64,000 nucleotides of DNA, from positions 522,273-586,272 of the forward strand of contig NZ_CP083762.1 of the NCBI RefSeq assembly GCF_023558375.1, written 5' to 3'. Positions 33,390 to 45,500 of the stretch are shown here, in pieces. The position numbers and the translations under genes were made by a program. The stretch is from Chroococcidiopsis sp. CCMEE 29. GTDB taxonomy: Bacteria > Cyanobacteriota > Cyanobacteriia > Cyanobacteriales > Chroococcidiopsidaceae. Position 1 is the stretch's first letter. The number at the start of each line of letters is the position of its first letter. The notes beneath the pieces were generated by a model. It saw nothing but the letters and a program-made list of their open reading frames with translations. It was not told the origin of the DNA and searched no databases.

Positions 33390-34263
33390 CATACCGAAGG
33401 CAGCAGTTTACGGGGTATTAGTCGCATCAGCGGTTTAGCTGATGACACAGTCGTTAGTATTGTTCAAGCTGCCAGTGAAAAGGCACAAATGGTACACAAT
33501 GCTGAGGTTCAAGATGTAGACACGGATGCTATTGCTGCTGATGAATTGTGGTCATTTGTTGAAAAAAACATTCATCGCTGTCTCCCCGATGAACTCGAAG
33601 CCGGAGATTCCTGGAGCGGCCTAAGTTTTGCCCAGCTAAGTGGGTTGATTCTCACAGGCCGTGTAGGCAAGCACACCGACTCTTTAGCGCAGGAGTTAGT
33701 CACAAGTACTGAAGGCAAGAGCGACTGCAAAGAATGGGGTACTGATGGCTGGCAAGGATATGGGCGTGTGCTGCCTTCTGAAGTTGAACACTACATTAGC
33801 AAAGCCCTAACGCAAAGGTTAGAGCGCACCAACGGCATCCGGCGCCAACTCTCCAGGACGCTGGCATCGACGACAAAACAAGGCAAGGGAAGTTGTGGAA
33901 CCAGACGAAAGTTACCCTACGTTTGGTCATCAGCTACTTCAATTGGATATGGCAACATTCGTGTCTGGGAACTACAGCGGATGGGCGAGCAGAGTTAACC
34001 GATCATCCTTGGACTTGGAATGACATTGCTACTTATCCCACGCTTTGTTAGAGCATGACCGATATTTTTCATTTGAGTCTCCTTACGTGACCCTACATTG
34101 GGTTCACATGCAGAGACTCTTTTCTAGATTCCCGGTACTATCAAACTTTGAGAATCCCTAGGCAGAGCCGGGGGTTTACTACGATTAAATTAGCATCGTA
34201 TAGCTGCCCTCATCACTCATCGCAAAAGAATAACGTAACTGTTCTCTGGAGTTTTAAGGTCAG

Positions 34264-37200
34264 TCAATTTGTCAAACAGCGGCTTAGTGTTTTTGCCAAA
34301 AAGCTCACATGAGGAGTTGCCATCATGGAGAAATGATTGCCTGGTGTTTCATGGACTTCTACACCCCATTGAGCGTATTTGCGCCAGCCGAAGTAGGGGT
34401 CTGAAGAAATACTTGAAGGTTGCTCAATTGCTTTTATGAGCGTTACTTTTCCGGGATAAGCTTGCAGGATATAGTCTAGCATTGCTCGTAGATTGCCTTG
34501 GTTGACACTAACAACTGCGTCTGCCTGAGAGGCTGGAAGCGCTGCAGTGATAAATTCGTTGGTTTTGACCTGGCTACTGAGAGCTTTTATCTGCTTTTCA
34601 CGATCATCTGCCATAATGTCTAACAAAGCAATAAGCCCAACTTCCTGCCCCCTACTTTTTAGTTGTTTAGCCATTTCATAGGCAACAATGCCTCCCATAG
34701 ACCACCCGCATAGATGATAGGGACCCATTGGTTGGACAGTGTGTATGGCTTCAATGTAATGCGATGCCATCGCTTCAATTGTGGGAATTATTTTTTGCTC
34801 ATGATCGAGTCCTCTTGATTGCAACCCATACAGTGGCTGGTCTGAGCCTATGTATCGAGACAGTTGGATGAAGGAATCAGCACTTCCACTAGATGAGTGG
34901 ATGCAGAACAAAGATTTTTTGGTGCCATAAGGTTTAATCGCCACAAGTGAAGCAGATGAGGTGTCACTCTCTGCTGCTTCAGGAGCGCGATCGCTACTGA
35001 CTAGCGAGGCTAATTTAGCAATGGTAGGATACTGGAAAATTTGTCGGGGTTTCAGATCAATACCTTGCTGATTCGCTTTAGTGACAACCTGAATCCCTAA
35101 CAAGGAATCGCCTCCTGATTCAAAAAAATTCGCATGGATTCCTACCTTGTCAAGTCTAAGAACTTCAGCCCAGATATCGGCAAGTAACTGTTCAGTTTCG
35201 GTTTGAGGTGCGACATACGTTTTATCATCTCTAGCACTTCCTTGGAGAGATTTGGGTTGAGCAAGAGAACGGCGATCAACTTTGCCATTGGATGTCAACG
35301 GCACAGCGTCTAAGAGCATGTAGTTGGCGGGTGTCATATATTCTGGCAGCTTTTTCTGGAGAAAATCGTGTAACTTACTTGGTTTAAACTGCCTTACAGA
35401 TGATGGACACCGAGCAACCAGAACATCAAATCCGATAAAATCAGCTACAGAGTTAGGCTGATTCATAAACACGCTAGTTTCAAATTCCAAATCAGACAGT
35501 ACTCTCTGCCACTGTTCCTTTGACAGCACTGGATGCAGGTGCTGCAACCGTTCGTCCTCAAATCGCTCAAATCCCTTCTGAAGTCCCATATTCAAGTCAA
35601 ACGAACGGTGAAATTTCGTTTTTTCGATCGCGATAAGTAAACCACTGGGAACTAACAGAGAACGAACGTGCTTTAATGTTTCTCGGATAGAACGAGTATT
35701 ATGCAACACGGTTGCAGCAATAACGATATCGAACGTATTGAGTTCATAGCCTTGCTCACTGGGATTATTTTCGATGTCTAAAAGGTCATAACGGACGAAA
35801 GGATATTCGGCAAAATTCTCCGTTGCTTTCTCGAGAAAGAAGTTAGAAATGTCTGTGAAAATATAAGTTGTCTGCTTTGGAGGCAGTAGCGGCAGCACAT
35901 GTTTTGCAGTTGTACCGTAACCTCCACCAATCTCCAGAATTCGCAGTTGTCTTCCTGGCTCTAAGGCTTGCACCACAGTTTGGATAACTTCCTGAGCTAT
36001 AGCATTACACTGGGCAAAGATTACATCATAAGTGCTTGATGTTTCTTCAGACGCATAAATTTCTGCTGAATGGATGTTTTCGGTAATAATATCTGCTAAA
36101 GTTTCAGTTGGCTCAACAGGTAATAAATCAACCCAGCGTTTGGGCAACCCATTAGTTTGGGCAAGTTTCGTCTGAACTTCTGCTGAGAATCTCTCAGCGT
36201 CAACTATTGGTAGCTCAATGATGCTTTCAAATGCCTCGCCTTGTTGCTTTAAAAATCCTTCTTTGGCTAACTCTTTCAACCCTCGATGTAACCACTTTCG
36301 GTACCGAGGAACAATCTGACACCGAGACATTAAATAATTTATGTCATACCTTTCCCCCGCTGAATTATAAACACCTAGTTTTCTAAGCGCCCGACATAGG
36401 GAGATTATATATAGACGATCCTGATGTTTCCACAGTGTTGAGAATGTCTGCAAGTCAATATGCCAAAAATCATTTTGAGCTTGTTGCTGGCCTACTTGCA
36501 CCAAAGATTTCCAGAGTTTTTGCACCTTAGAAGAATCTGCACATTCAATTTCAAAGAGGCTTGGGGCTTCTCTAGATGTTGGAACAACATAAGCCACAAG
36601 TTGTCGATTCTCCAAAGACTCTCCAACAGCCGTGACAATCGCCTCTCTAACCGCAGGATGTTGTTGTAAGGCTACCTCAATCTCGCCCAGCTCGATGCGG
36701 TAGCCATTGACTTTTACCTGGAAATCTTCCCGTCCGAGAAATTCAATATTGCCATCCGGCAAATACCGACCCAAATCTCCCGTTTTATAAAGTCGTTCCT
36801 GGGTGCGAGGGTGAATCATAAAGCTGGCATTGGTCTTTTCCTCATCTCGCCAGTAGCCCAATGCTAACCCTATTCCCCCAATGTAGAGCTGTCCGGGAAC
36901 CCAGATGGGGCATGGTTCCAAGGCTGCATTAAGAACATAAAAGTATTGGTTCGCCATTGGGCGACCATAAGGAATGCTTCTCCACGTAGGATCAACCTGC
37001 TCGATAGGATAGAGAATCGACCAAATGGACGCTTCTGTTGCGCCGCCTAAACTCACCACTTGTACATCTGGACACAAAGCCCGAATCTGCTCGGGTAACG
37101 AGACAGGCAGCCAATCTCCACTTAACAAAACCAATCGCAGCGACTGAGGCAATCTCTCGCAATGACCAGCTGTGTAATTGACTAACATCTGCATCAAAGC

Positions 37201-39558
37201 AGGTACTGAGTTCCAGAGGGTGACCTGCTGTTGCCGCATCAACTGTAGCCAGTGAGATGGATCTTTAGTCGCGGTGGCATCTGGAATGACAATTGTTCCT
37301 CCCGTAGCCAACGTTCCGAAGATGTCATACACTGACAGGTCAAAACTCAGAGATGATAGAGCAAATACTCGGTCTTCTAGTCTGACATTAAACCGCTGGT
37401 TGATGTCTAGGATAGTGTTGACAGCACTGCGATGAGCGATCGCCACCCCTTTGGGCTTCCCAGTGGAGCCAGAGGTAAAGATGACATAGGCTAAATCATC
37501 AGGTTGCTGCACCCACTCTAGCGGTGACGAATTAGGAGAATCTAAGATGTCTGCACACAAGCGCGTGACATTCTCCGGCCATTCTAGAGAGGTGTCGAGC
37601 CACGATTGAGTCAGTACCCATTGGACTTGTGTTTGCTCTAATAGATACCATCGGCGCTCTGTGGGGAGGTCGGGGTCGATGGGGACATAGGCGGCGCCAG
37701 CAGCAAGGACTCCCAAGGTGGCTGCGACCTGCTCCCAGCCTTTGTGCATGACAATGGCAACTAATTGGTTTGGACGAGCACCCAGTTGCCGCAGTTGATG
37801 TCCGAGTTGATAAGCGCGATTGCTTAACTCTCGATAGGTCAGAGTTTGCTGGGAAGTCACAACAGCTGCTTGCTGCGGATACCTGCTCGCTTGCTCAAAG
37901 AACAAGCTATGGAGCAAGATAGTTTCTGGAATGGGTGTATTGGTGGCATTCAGCGCTGCCAGCTGCTCAAGTCGTTCTGGTAACAGCAGTTGTCTGGTTG
38001 GTTCTCTCCAGAGTTTTTCTTCATTTGCCAGACGTTCGAGGAAGCAGCAGTAGGCAGCAAACATATCATCCAACAATCCAGCCGGAAAAAGTTCTTCGAC
38101 GGCATCCCAGCTAAAAACCAGAACTCCTGCTTGTTCGGAAACCTGATGGTCTAGATAAACTTGAGGGGTTTGGGTAAGCATATACGAGACTTCTCCTAAC
38201 CTGGAGATTGGAGTATTGCTTTCAGCAGGAGTTTGATCACGGCTGAGACTATCATTGACCAGGGTGCTTGTGAAGATGATTGGCATGAGCACCGCTGAAG
38301 AGCGCCTCTGGATACGAGCTAATTCCCGCAAAACTTGCACACCGCCAAAATAACGGTGGTCAAAGTCTTCCCAAAGCTGCATCTGGATGCGTCGCGATCT
38401 CGCTTTAAAGGAATCCTCCCCCGAATTGTCTACTGCCAGTAAAGTCAATGAGGTAAAGTCTCCGACGATTTGATTGACTTGTGGATGCAGCGGTAGACGG
38501 TTGAACAGTGTCAAATTGATGGTAAATTTCGGACTCTTGCTCCAAACGGTTAGAACTTCAGCAAAAGCAGCTAGCAGGAGTCCAGAAGGGGTTAAGTTGG
38601 CTGCACTGGCCCGTTTCTTGAGGCACTCCCAAGTATCTGAGTCTAATTTTCCACTGCGACGCACAAAACGAGGGTGTTTGATCGCTGCTAGATTCTTTTG
38701 TAGGGGCAATTCTGGCGATGGCGGCAAGGTAGGAACGCGGTTGAGCCAATATTCTTTTGAACGCTGATAAAGCGGTGAATTACGTAAGGCGATTTCAGCT
38801 AAAACATAATCTCGAAAAGAGAGTTCTAATGGAGGGAAAGAAGCATCTGGATCCTGGATTAATTCAACCAGTTCCCTCAAAAGTGTCTCGAAACTCCAAG
38901 AATCTCCAATCAATAAATCAAAGCTGAAGAAAAGCCTGACTTTATGGTTGTCTAACTGAGCCGCTCGAATCTCGAAGAGAGGGCATTGGTCAGCAGGCAG
39001 TACTTGATGAGACATTTGAGCGCGAACTTCCGCTAATTGGGAAGCCGTGAGTTCGGAAGTTCGCCCTCTCAAGTCCAAAACCGGAATCTTATAAGCAGGT
39101 GTCTGCTCCAAAACCTGCTGTTGTCCATTGGGCAGCACAATTGCCCTCAGCATATCGTGGCGGTCGATTAATCGCCGCCAAGCCTTTTCCAGTCGGCTCA
39201 GGTCTAATTTAACCGTGTCAATTTCTGTATAGGCATGAGTCGATACGTTGCTCAACTCAAAATCACCCCTACGCCCGATCCAATAAGCCTGCTGAATATC
39301 GGTGAGTGGAAACGGGTTATAGCGCTCGTCAGGCCGGGGGATTATTTGGGGAAACGGTTGGTAATTAAGGCTTGAGCAATCGCTCAAGTTAACCTTGTTT
39401 AGAAATTCCAGAATTTCTGCTTTACGCTCAGCTAACTGAGTTCGAATTGCTGGTGTCAGTATTCCCTTGGGAGCATTACAGCGCAAGCGATCGCCATCAA
39501 CATAGAGCTTGATATCTAAGTCACTGATGTGGGACAAAAATTCTTTAACAGATTTCAT
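34264..39558 (-). CDS. NRPS terminating module: docking-Cy-A(MT)-PCP-TE
   Basis: 1764 residues. Residues 1-55 form a TubC-like docking domain ('DGDRLRCNAPKGILTP'). Residues 75-500 are a heterocyclisation domain with the Cy motif DLLIGD (Asp214, Asp219), 'LPPSPELPL' and 'GDFTS'. The A domain spans 550-985 and finishes at 1388-1430 ('NGKVDRR', Lys1426); its pocket reads D-L-Y-N-L-S-L-I-W, the cysteine code. A methyltransferase (1010-1385, SAM motif 'LEIGGGYG' near 1208) is inserted in the A domain as in HMWP2/PchE-type enzymes. PCP Ser1485 is in 'GGDS'. The thioesterase has 'GWSMGG' (Ser1620) and His1742. It should add, cyclise and possibly methylate the last cysteine, then release the product. 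Its start overlaps the PKS stop by 4 bases. Confidence 0.9.
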   Translation of the reverse strand: MKSVKEFLSHISDLDIKLYVDGDRLRCNAPKGILTPAIRTQLAERKAEILEFLNKVNLSDCSSLNYQPFPQIIPRPDERYNPFPLTDIQQAYWIGRRGDFELSNVSTHAYTEIDTVKLDLSRLEKAWRRLIDRHDMLRAIVLPNGQQQVLEQTPAYKIPVLDLRGRTSELTASQLAEVRAQMSHQVLPADQCPLFEIRAAQLDNHKVRLFFSFDLLIGDSWSFETLLRELVELIQDPDASFPPLELSFRDYVLAEIALRNSPLYQRSKEYWLNRVPTLPPSPELPLQKNLAAIKHPRFVRRSGKLDSDTWECLKKRASAANLTPSGLLLAAFAEVLTVWSKSPKFTINLTLFNRLPLHPQVNQIVGDFTSLTLLAVDNSGEDSFKARSRRIQMQLWEDFDHRYFGGVQVLRELARIQRRSSAVLMPIIFTSTLVNDSLSRDQTPAESNTPISRLGEVSYMLTQTPQVYLDHQVSEQAGVLVFSWDAVEELFPAGLLDDMFAAYCCFLERLANEEKLWREPTRQLLLPERLEQLAALNATNTPIPETILLHSLFFEQASRYPQQAAVVTSQQTLTYRELSNRAYQLGHQLRQLGARPNQLVAIVMHKGWEQVAATLGVLAAGAAYVPIDPDLPTERRWYLLEQTQVQWVLTQSWLDTSLEWPENVTRLCADILDSPNSSPLEWVQQPDDLAYVIFTSGSTGKPKGVAIAHRSAVNTILDINQRFNVRLEDRVFALSSLSFDLSVYDIFGTLATGGTIVIPDATATKDPSHWLQLMRQQQVTLWNSVPALMQMLVNYTAGHCERLPQSLRLVLLSGDWLPVSLPEQIRALCPDVQVVSLGGATEASIWSILYPIEQVDPTWRSIPYGRPMANQYFYVLNAALEPCPIWVPGQLYIGGIGLALGYWRDEEKTNASFMIHPRTQERLYKTGDLGRYLPDGNIEFLGREDFQVKVNGYRIELGEIEVALQQHPAVREAIVTAVGESLENRQLVAYVVPTSREAPSLFEIECADSSKVQKLWKSLVQVGQQQAQNDFWHIDLQTFSTLWKHQDRLYIISLCRALRKLGVYNSAGERYDINYLMSRCQIVPRYRKWLHRGLKELAKEGFLKQQGEAFESIIELPIVDAERFSAEVQTKLAQTNGLPKRWVDLLPVEPTETLADIITENIHSAEIYASEETSSTYDVIFAQCNAIAQEVIQTVVQALEPGRQLRILEIGGGYGTTAKHVLPLLPPKQTTYIFTDISNFFLEKATENFAEYPFVRYDLLDIENNPSEQGYELNTFDIVIAATVLHNTRSIRETLKHVRSLLVPSGLLIAIEKTKFHRSFDLNMGLQKGFERFEDERLQHLHPVLSKEQWQRVLSDLEFETSVFMNQPNSVADFIGFDVLVARCPSSVRQFKPSKLHDFLQKKLPEYMTPANYMLLDAVPLTSNGKVDRRSLAQPKSLQGSARDDKTYVAPQTETEQLLADIWAEVLRLDKVGIHANFFESGGDSLLGIQVVTKANQQGIDLKPRQIFQYPTIAKLASLVSSDRAPEAAESDTSSASLVAIKPYGTKKSLFCIHSSSGSADSFIQLSRYIGSDQPLYGLQSRGLDHEQKIIPTIEAMASHYIEAIHTVQPMGPYHLCGWSMGGIVAYEMAKQLKSRGQEVGLIALLDIMADDREKQIKALSSQVKTNEFITAALPASQADAVVSVNQGNLRAMLDYILQAYPGKVTLIKAIEQPSSISSDPYFGWRKYAQWGVEVHETPGNHFSMMATPHVSFLAKTLSRCLTN

Positions 39559-42500
39559 AGTGCTATCTCCTCCCTGTCATCAGACAGACCGTCAATCGAA
39601 GCTTGCAGTTTTTCAGCTGTCCTGCAAACTCGTCCAATGTTCTCTGCTAAACTAGCTATGGTAGGGTTTTCAAACAGGCTGCTTACAGGCAGGTCGATCT
39701 GGAGTATTTCGCGCACCTGGGACATAACTTGGACGGCTATCAGGGAGTCTCCTCCCAATTCAAAGAAGTTGTCGTTAACTCCTAATTGCTTACCGCCAAG
39801 GATTTTTTGCCAGATATCGATAAGAATTTGCTCGATCTCGGTTCTAGATGCTGTATGAGGATTGCTCAGTTTGATGGTTGGGCGAGCCGCAGCGGATAGA
39901 TTATTTTTCTCTAAGCTTTTAGAAGCAAGTTCTGACTTTAAAGTTGACTCTTGCTTGCTGCAAGTTACTAAATCAACAGTTGACACCAAAATCTGAGGCG
40001 TCGTGCTCTCCAAAATTCGGTCAAAAACTTCTATTCCTTCTGAGGGGGATAACCAATTTTTGGGTAACAACCAATTTTCACGACAGTCTTTTTGGAGTCC
40101 GTTTGCAAAGGCAGCAGACAATTTTCCATCTCCAGCGCCAGACCGTTTAGCAACATTGGCGTCAGCTTTTTCTCGATCTACCTTCCTCAAAATATATTCT
40201 TCAATTTCAACCAGTTCGGCTCCTTTCTCATCCATAACAATGATGTTAAATTTCAGGGTTTCATTTTGGAGCTGGTTGTTCTCTATTAGTTTGATGTGAC
40301 TGTATATCTTACTCGGCAAAGCCCCTTTTATCCTCAGGTTTTTGTAGGAAAAAGGCAAGTAAGCGCCTTCATATTCAACAGTCAAAAAGCCAGTAGCGAT
40401 ATCCAAAAGCGCAGGATGCAACTTGTACGAATTTAGATCAACAGCAAAGGCTTCTTGCATCTCTAGGAAAATCAATCCCTGATCGCTACTAAGTTTTGCC
40501 TGCTTGCTAATGGCGTTCCATCTGGAGCCAAATTCTACAAAGCTGGTTTGAAGTTTGGATTCTTGTTCTGTAAGAATCAGTTCCCGTCCACTGCAGCTTG
40601 CCTCAATTTCCTGAATTGCATGCTTTTCAGGTAGTTGTGCTTCAATTAGGGCTATTTTACCTCTGGCGTGTTCTCGCCAGGACTCCGACCCAGAGTTCAA
40701 GTGGCTGACAATGGTAAATTCAAAGCCATCTCCTCGCTTTTTCAGGAGGGTGCGAACTTCTATTTCCTCCTCCTCTTCTACGACCAAAGGGGTGAGGAAA
40801 TAGAATTCTTGAATTTCAATCGTTCTGCTTTGAGCGTGGCTTTCACAAATGGCCCGGAGCAATTCTAGATAAGCTGTTCCTGGAAGCGTCGCCTTGCCCA
40901 TGAGCCTGTGTTCGTCCAAAACCCAATGTTTGCTCACACTTAAGTTGGAGACATAGATTTCCTGCTCGTTCCCCTCAACCCAACATTGGTCGAGCAACGG
41001 GTGCAAAACAGGATTAGACTGAGCTTGAGCGATCTTTTGACATGGCGCCAGAGCTAATTGCTTCATTCCCTCTACCTCCATTCCACTTTCTTGCCAGACT
41101 GGCCAGTTAATCGAGACCACGAACGTGCCATCTGCAGAGGTTTTATAGTGGGCGAAGGCATCCAGGAAGTTATTGGCTCCAGCATGAGCAACCTGCCCGA
41201 ATAGCGGTTGAGTCGCAGCAATAGATGAACACAGAGCGAAGAAATCCAACTCCACGCCCTTGAGCAGTGCATCGAGAACCAGCGTACCCTTCACCTTAGG
41301 AGCCAGAACGCTTTCGACTCGCTCTGGAGTTTTTCGCCAGATCGCGCTATCACCTAGAAATCCTGCGGCGTGGATAATACCATTGAGCTGTCCAAAATGC
41401 TCCTGAACCTGAGCGATTACATCTTGCATTTCTTCGAAGTTGCTCACATCGGCACTGATAACCCAAACTTCCGCCCCAAGTTCTTCAAGTTCCCGCACCT
41501 TCCGAATTTTGCGACTAATATTATCGTCTTCACCGCGATCGCTTAACCACTTAGACCAATCTGCACGAGCGGGAAATGGCGATCGTCCCGTCAGAACCAG
41601 TTTGGCTTGTATGGTTTTAGCTAGGTGCGAAGCTAGAGTAAGACCTATGGCTCCGAGCCCGCCTGTAATCAGATAGACTCCCCTTTCCCTCAATCGAGGA
41701 GTCTCTTCGACAGCTCTATCCAAGCGGACAGGTTCAAATGTTTGCACCCAGCGATGAGCGCCACGATAGGCAATAACTATATCATCAGAGGATGGGTTTT
41801 TCAGTTCTGCTAGCAACTGGTTTGCCAGTTTCTCCGCCTGCCAACTTGCTGCGGGAGGTAGAACAACATCGATACTACGACAGTGGATATTTGGGTATTC
41901 TAGCGGGATCACCCTAACGGGACCGAGCAAAGTTGATTTCTCCGGACACAGCAATTCATCGCCGTTTAACGCCTGCATATTATTGGAAATGACCGTAATC
42001 TGTAATTCCTCTGGATAGCTTTGTTTCCCCAAGGCTTGCGCTAGAAAAAGTAGAGAGTAGAATCCTTTCTCTTGAACTCGGTTAATGTTGTCAAGTCTGG
42101 ATGTTGAGCGATTATGCGGCGTGACGCTCCACAGGTGAACAATTGTTTTGGGAGTTAAGTTTCGGGCACGAAGGTCTTGAAGTAGGACCTCGTAGTCATC
42201 CTGTCGCCTTGGGTTAATCTCATACAGGCTTGGTTCGCCTGCAGGAGATTGGTTCTCCCTACGGAAGTATTCCCCTATCCTAACGATTACCACATCTTGC
42301 CCCTCACGTTCGAGCTGCTTCACGAGTTGGGCTCCCAAATCATACAGTGTTGGTGAATTCTGAAACCCTAATTCCCAATCCCCATCGGAAACCTGGGAAT
42401 CAACAAATACCAGCCAGCATCCTGCCTGAGTTGCTTGAAGTGGTTTTGGCGGCAGCGATCGCTTCCACGAGGGAATGTAGAACCAGTCGGCTATATCCGA

Positions 42501-45500
42501 CTTCTTGCCCGATATCGGAGGAGATGTCTGCTCAGAACGTTCTGAAGCACGAGTTGCCGTAAATGCCTTCGGTGTCGCTAGATCTGCTGACGAAGAAGCC
42601 TGAGCTACTATTATTTGGTGTCCTAACTCTTCAATCTCGGGGAAAGCTGCTACCTCTACAAACCCATGAGCGTGAAGTGCTTCCTGCCATTGCGCTGCGG
42701 ACAAGAACGGATTAGCTTGACTGCGATTTCCGTCCTCTATCGGATTCATCAACAACCCCCAGGAGATATTGAAGTCTAATTGCGGTTGAGTCGTCTCCCA
42801 GAGCAAGAGGAAACCTTCAGGAGCTAATAAAGATCGAACATGCTGGAGCGTTTCCCCTATATTCCGAGTGACATGCAGCACGTTAGAGGCGACTACGATG
42901 TCAAAGCTGTGACTCTCAAACCCTTGATCTTGAGGAGAATTCTCAATGTCTAATAGACGGTATTCGATGAATGGATAGTCACGAAACTTCTGTTGAGCTT
43001 GCTTGAGAAACCAGCTACCTATGTCGGTAAACATGTAGTTGGTTTGTTCAGACGGCAATAGGGGCAACAAACTGGCTGTGGTGATACCCATTCCCGCTCC
43101 AATTTCTAAAATTCTTAAATTTACCCCTGCTGGCAATGACTTGACTACTTGTTCTAGACTTTTTTGCAGGATGGATGTGCAGTAACCAAACAAGGGAAAG
43201 CCTTGATCAGAGGTATTTTCATTTTGATATATCCAAGCATTGAAAAACTCCAAGGGCTCTTTTTCTCCAACAAGTATGGCGGCCAGATTCTCACCACAGT
43301 GTTGGACTAAATCTACCAATCTAGGTGTGTCGGCCCATCTCACTCTGACTGCTTCTAAAAGGATCTGAATTGAGTCTGTCGATAAGGGCCTAATGTTAGT
43401 AAAGAACTCCCCATCCTGTTGTAGGTGACCTTGCTCTACCAAGACTTGCAGCCATCGGACTAACAGTTGCCGATAGCGAGGAATAATCCGACATCGCTCG
43501 AATAACTGCTCGATAGTGTGCCTTTCATCCAGCGTGCTAAAAGCTCCCAAACGTCGCAAGGTCTGGTTGATGTAGATCGTGCATAAACAGTCTAATTCTT
43601 GTTTTCTTGCCAAATAAGTTTGCTCGTCAAATTCCGGGATGCCCCTACTAGCTTGAAGCTGGCCCGTCTTGACCAGTGACTGCCAGAGTTGTGGTGCTAT
43701 TGATGTGGGGAAGAATAGTACTTCCTGTGCTTGGGGGGCGATCCAATGACGCTGGCGCTCAAAGGGATAGGTCGGTAACGGTATACGATAGCGGCGCTCA
43801 TGAGCATAAAATCCTAACCAATCTATCTGCACTCCATTAAGCCAAAGCTGCCCCAGTGTGTTCAATAAGAACGCTACATCCGATTGGTTTTCCCCAGGAT
43901 GACGTAGTGAAGTGAACACTCTCTGCTCAGGTTTTTTCTCTGGACACTGTTTGGCTAATTTACTTAATGTCCGCCCTGGACCTACCTCTAGCAGAACTTG
44001 AGCAGGGTTTTTCAATAATTCTTGCAAGCCAGAGGCAAAGCGCACGGTTTGTCGTAGATGAGAAGCCCAATAGGAAGGAGCCGTCGCCTCCTCAGCAGTA
44101 ATCCAGGTCCCAGTGAGATTGGAAACGTAGGGGATTCGTGGGGGGGTGAGGCTGACCTGTCTAACTCGTTCTTGAAAAAGCCCTAGAATCGGCTCCATCA
44201 TCTGAGAATGGAAAGCATGGGAGGTATGAAGACGACGACAATCCACGCCAAAAGATATTAATTGGTTCTGTAGTGCTTCTACAGCCTCTGCCGGACCTGA
44301 AACGACACAGGAAGATGGCCCGTTAACTGCTGCCAAAGCAAGTGCTTCATCCAAAAAGGATTGCACCTCTTTTTCAGGCATGGGAACGGCAAGCATGCTT
44401 CCTGGGGGCAGTTGTTGCATCAGCTGTCCCCGTATGCTCACCAAAGCTAAAGCATCTTCTAAGGAAAATACACCCGCGAGACATGCTGCCACATATTCCC
44501 CAATGCTGTGGCCAATCATTGCCACCGGATGCACTCCCCACGCCATCCACAATTTAGCGAGAGCATACTCAATCGCAAACAAAGCAGGTTGGGTAATAGC
44601 AGTCTGCTGTAATTGCTGTGCCGCTTTTTGAGCCTCCTCCTCAGTTGGGTAGAGCAACTGACGTAAATCCAACCCTATCTGCGGCTTGAGCAATTCACAA
44701 CAGCGATCAAATTCTTGGCGGAATATCGCCTCATTCTGGTATATTTCCTGCGCCATGTTCACATATTGTGCTCCCTGACCTGTGAACATAAACACAACAG
44801 GACGTTCGCTTGGTTCCTGAAACTGGGTAACAACTCGTTGCGGATCCGACTCTAGAGCTTCGAGTGCATCTTCAGTGTCTTCTACGACAACCATCCGGCG
44901 ATAATTAAACGCCTGACGACCAATTTGAAGAGTATAAGCGACATCAGCGAGGTTAAGTTCTGGGTGATGCCTTAAGTGATTGGCTAACCGAGTTGTCGCC
45001 ATTTCCAATGCCGAACTGGTTTTTGCTGAAATTACTAGCAATTGTCTAGGTCTGGAAGCACTAGACGTTTCCACAACAGGTGCCTCTTCCAAAACCACGT
45101 GGCAATTGGTTCCACCAATTCCTAAAGAACTAACCCCAGCACGGCGGGGTATGCCATTTACGGCCCACTCAGAAAGCTGAGTATTGACGTAAAAGGGACT
45201 GTTGGCGAAATCAATTTTGGGATTCGGTTGTTCAAAGTGCAGTGTCGGCGGAATCTGCTTGTATCTGAGCGCTAAGACCGTTTTGATTAGACTTGCTACC
45301 CCAGCTGCTGCACCTAAATGGCCGAAGTTTGTTTTCACTGAACCAACCGCACAGAACTCTTTTTTCTCCTTACTGCTGCGGAATGCTTGCGTCAGTGCGG
45401 CAATTTCAATCGGATCTCCTAAAGCCGTTCCGGTTCCATGCGTTTCTACATAGGTCACTGTATCAGGAGCAATCCCAGCAACGGCCTGAGCTTCTGAAAT

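Larger units (their letters stand above)
32024..34051 (+). pseudogene. IS1-type transposase, split by an IS4-type insertion
   Basis: The N-terminal piece (32024-32205) has the zinc ribbon 'CPLCGYEKPHKHGKT' and 'RYFCPQCQQTF', ending 'EEEVRIVLL'. After the inserted IS (32206-33389) it resumes 'HTEGSSLRGISRISGLADDT' (HTH), 'AIAADELWSFVEKN' (first Asp) and 'LTQRLERTNGIRRQLSR' near the end of the catalytic part. A frameshift near 33885 separates the last segment 'NQTKVTLRLVISYFNWIWQH', which stops at 34051. The N-terminal start is GTG or the Met-like codon at 32024. Inactive. Confidence 0.75.
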
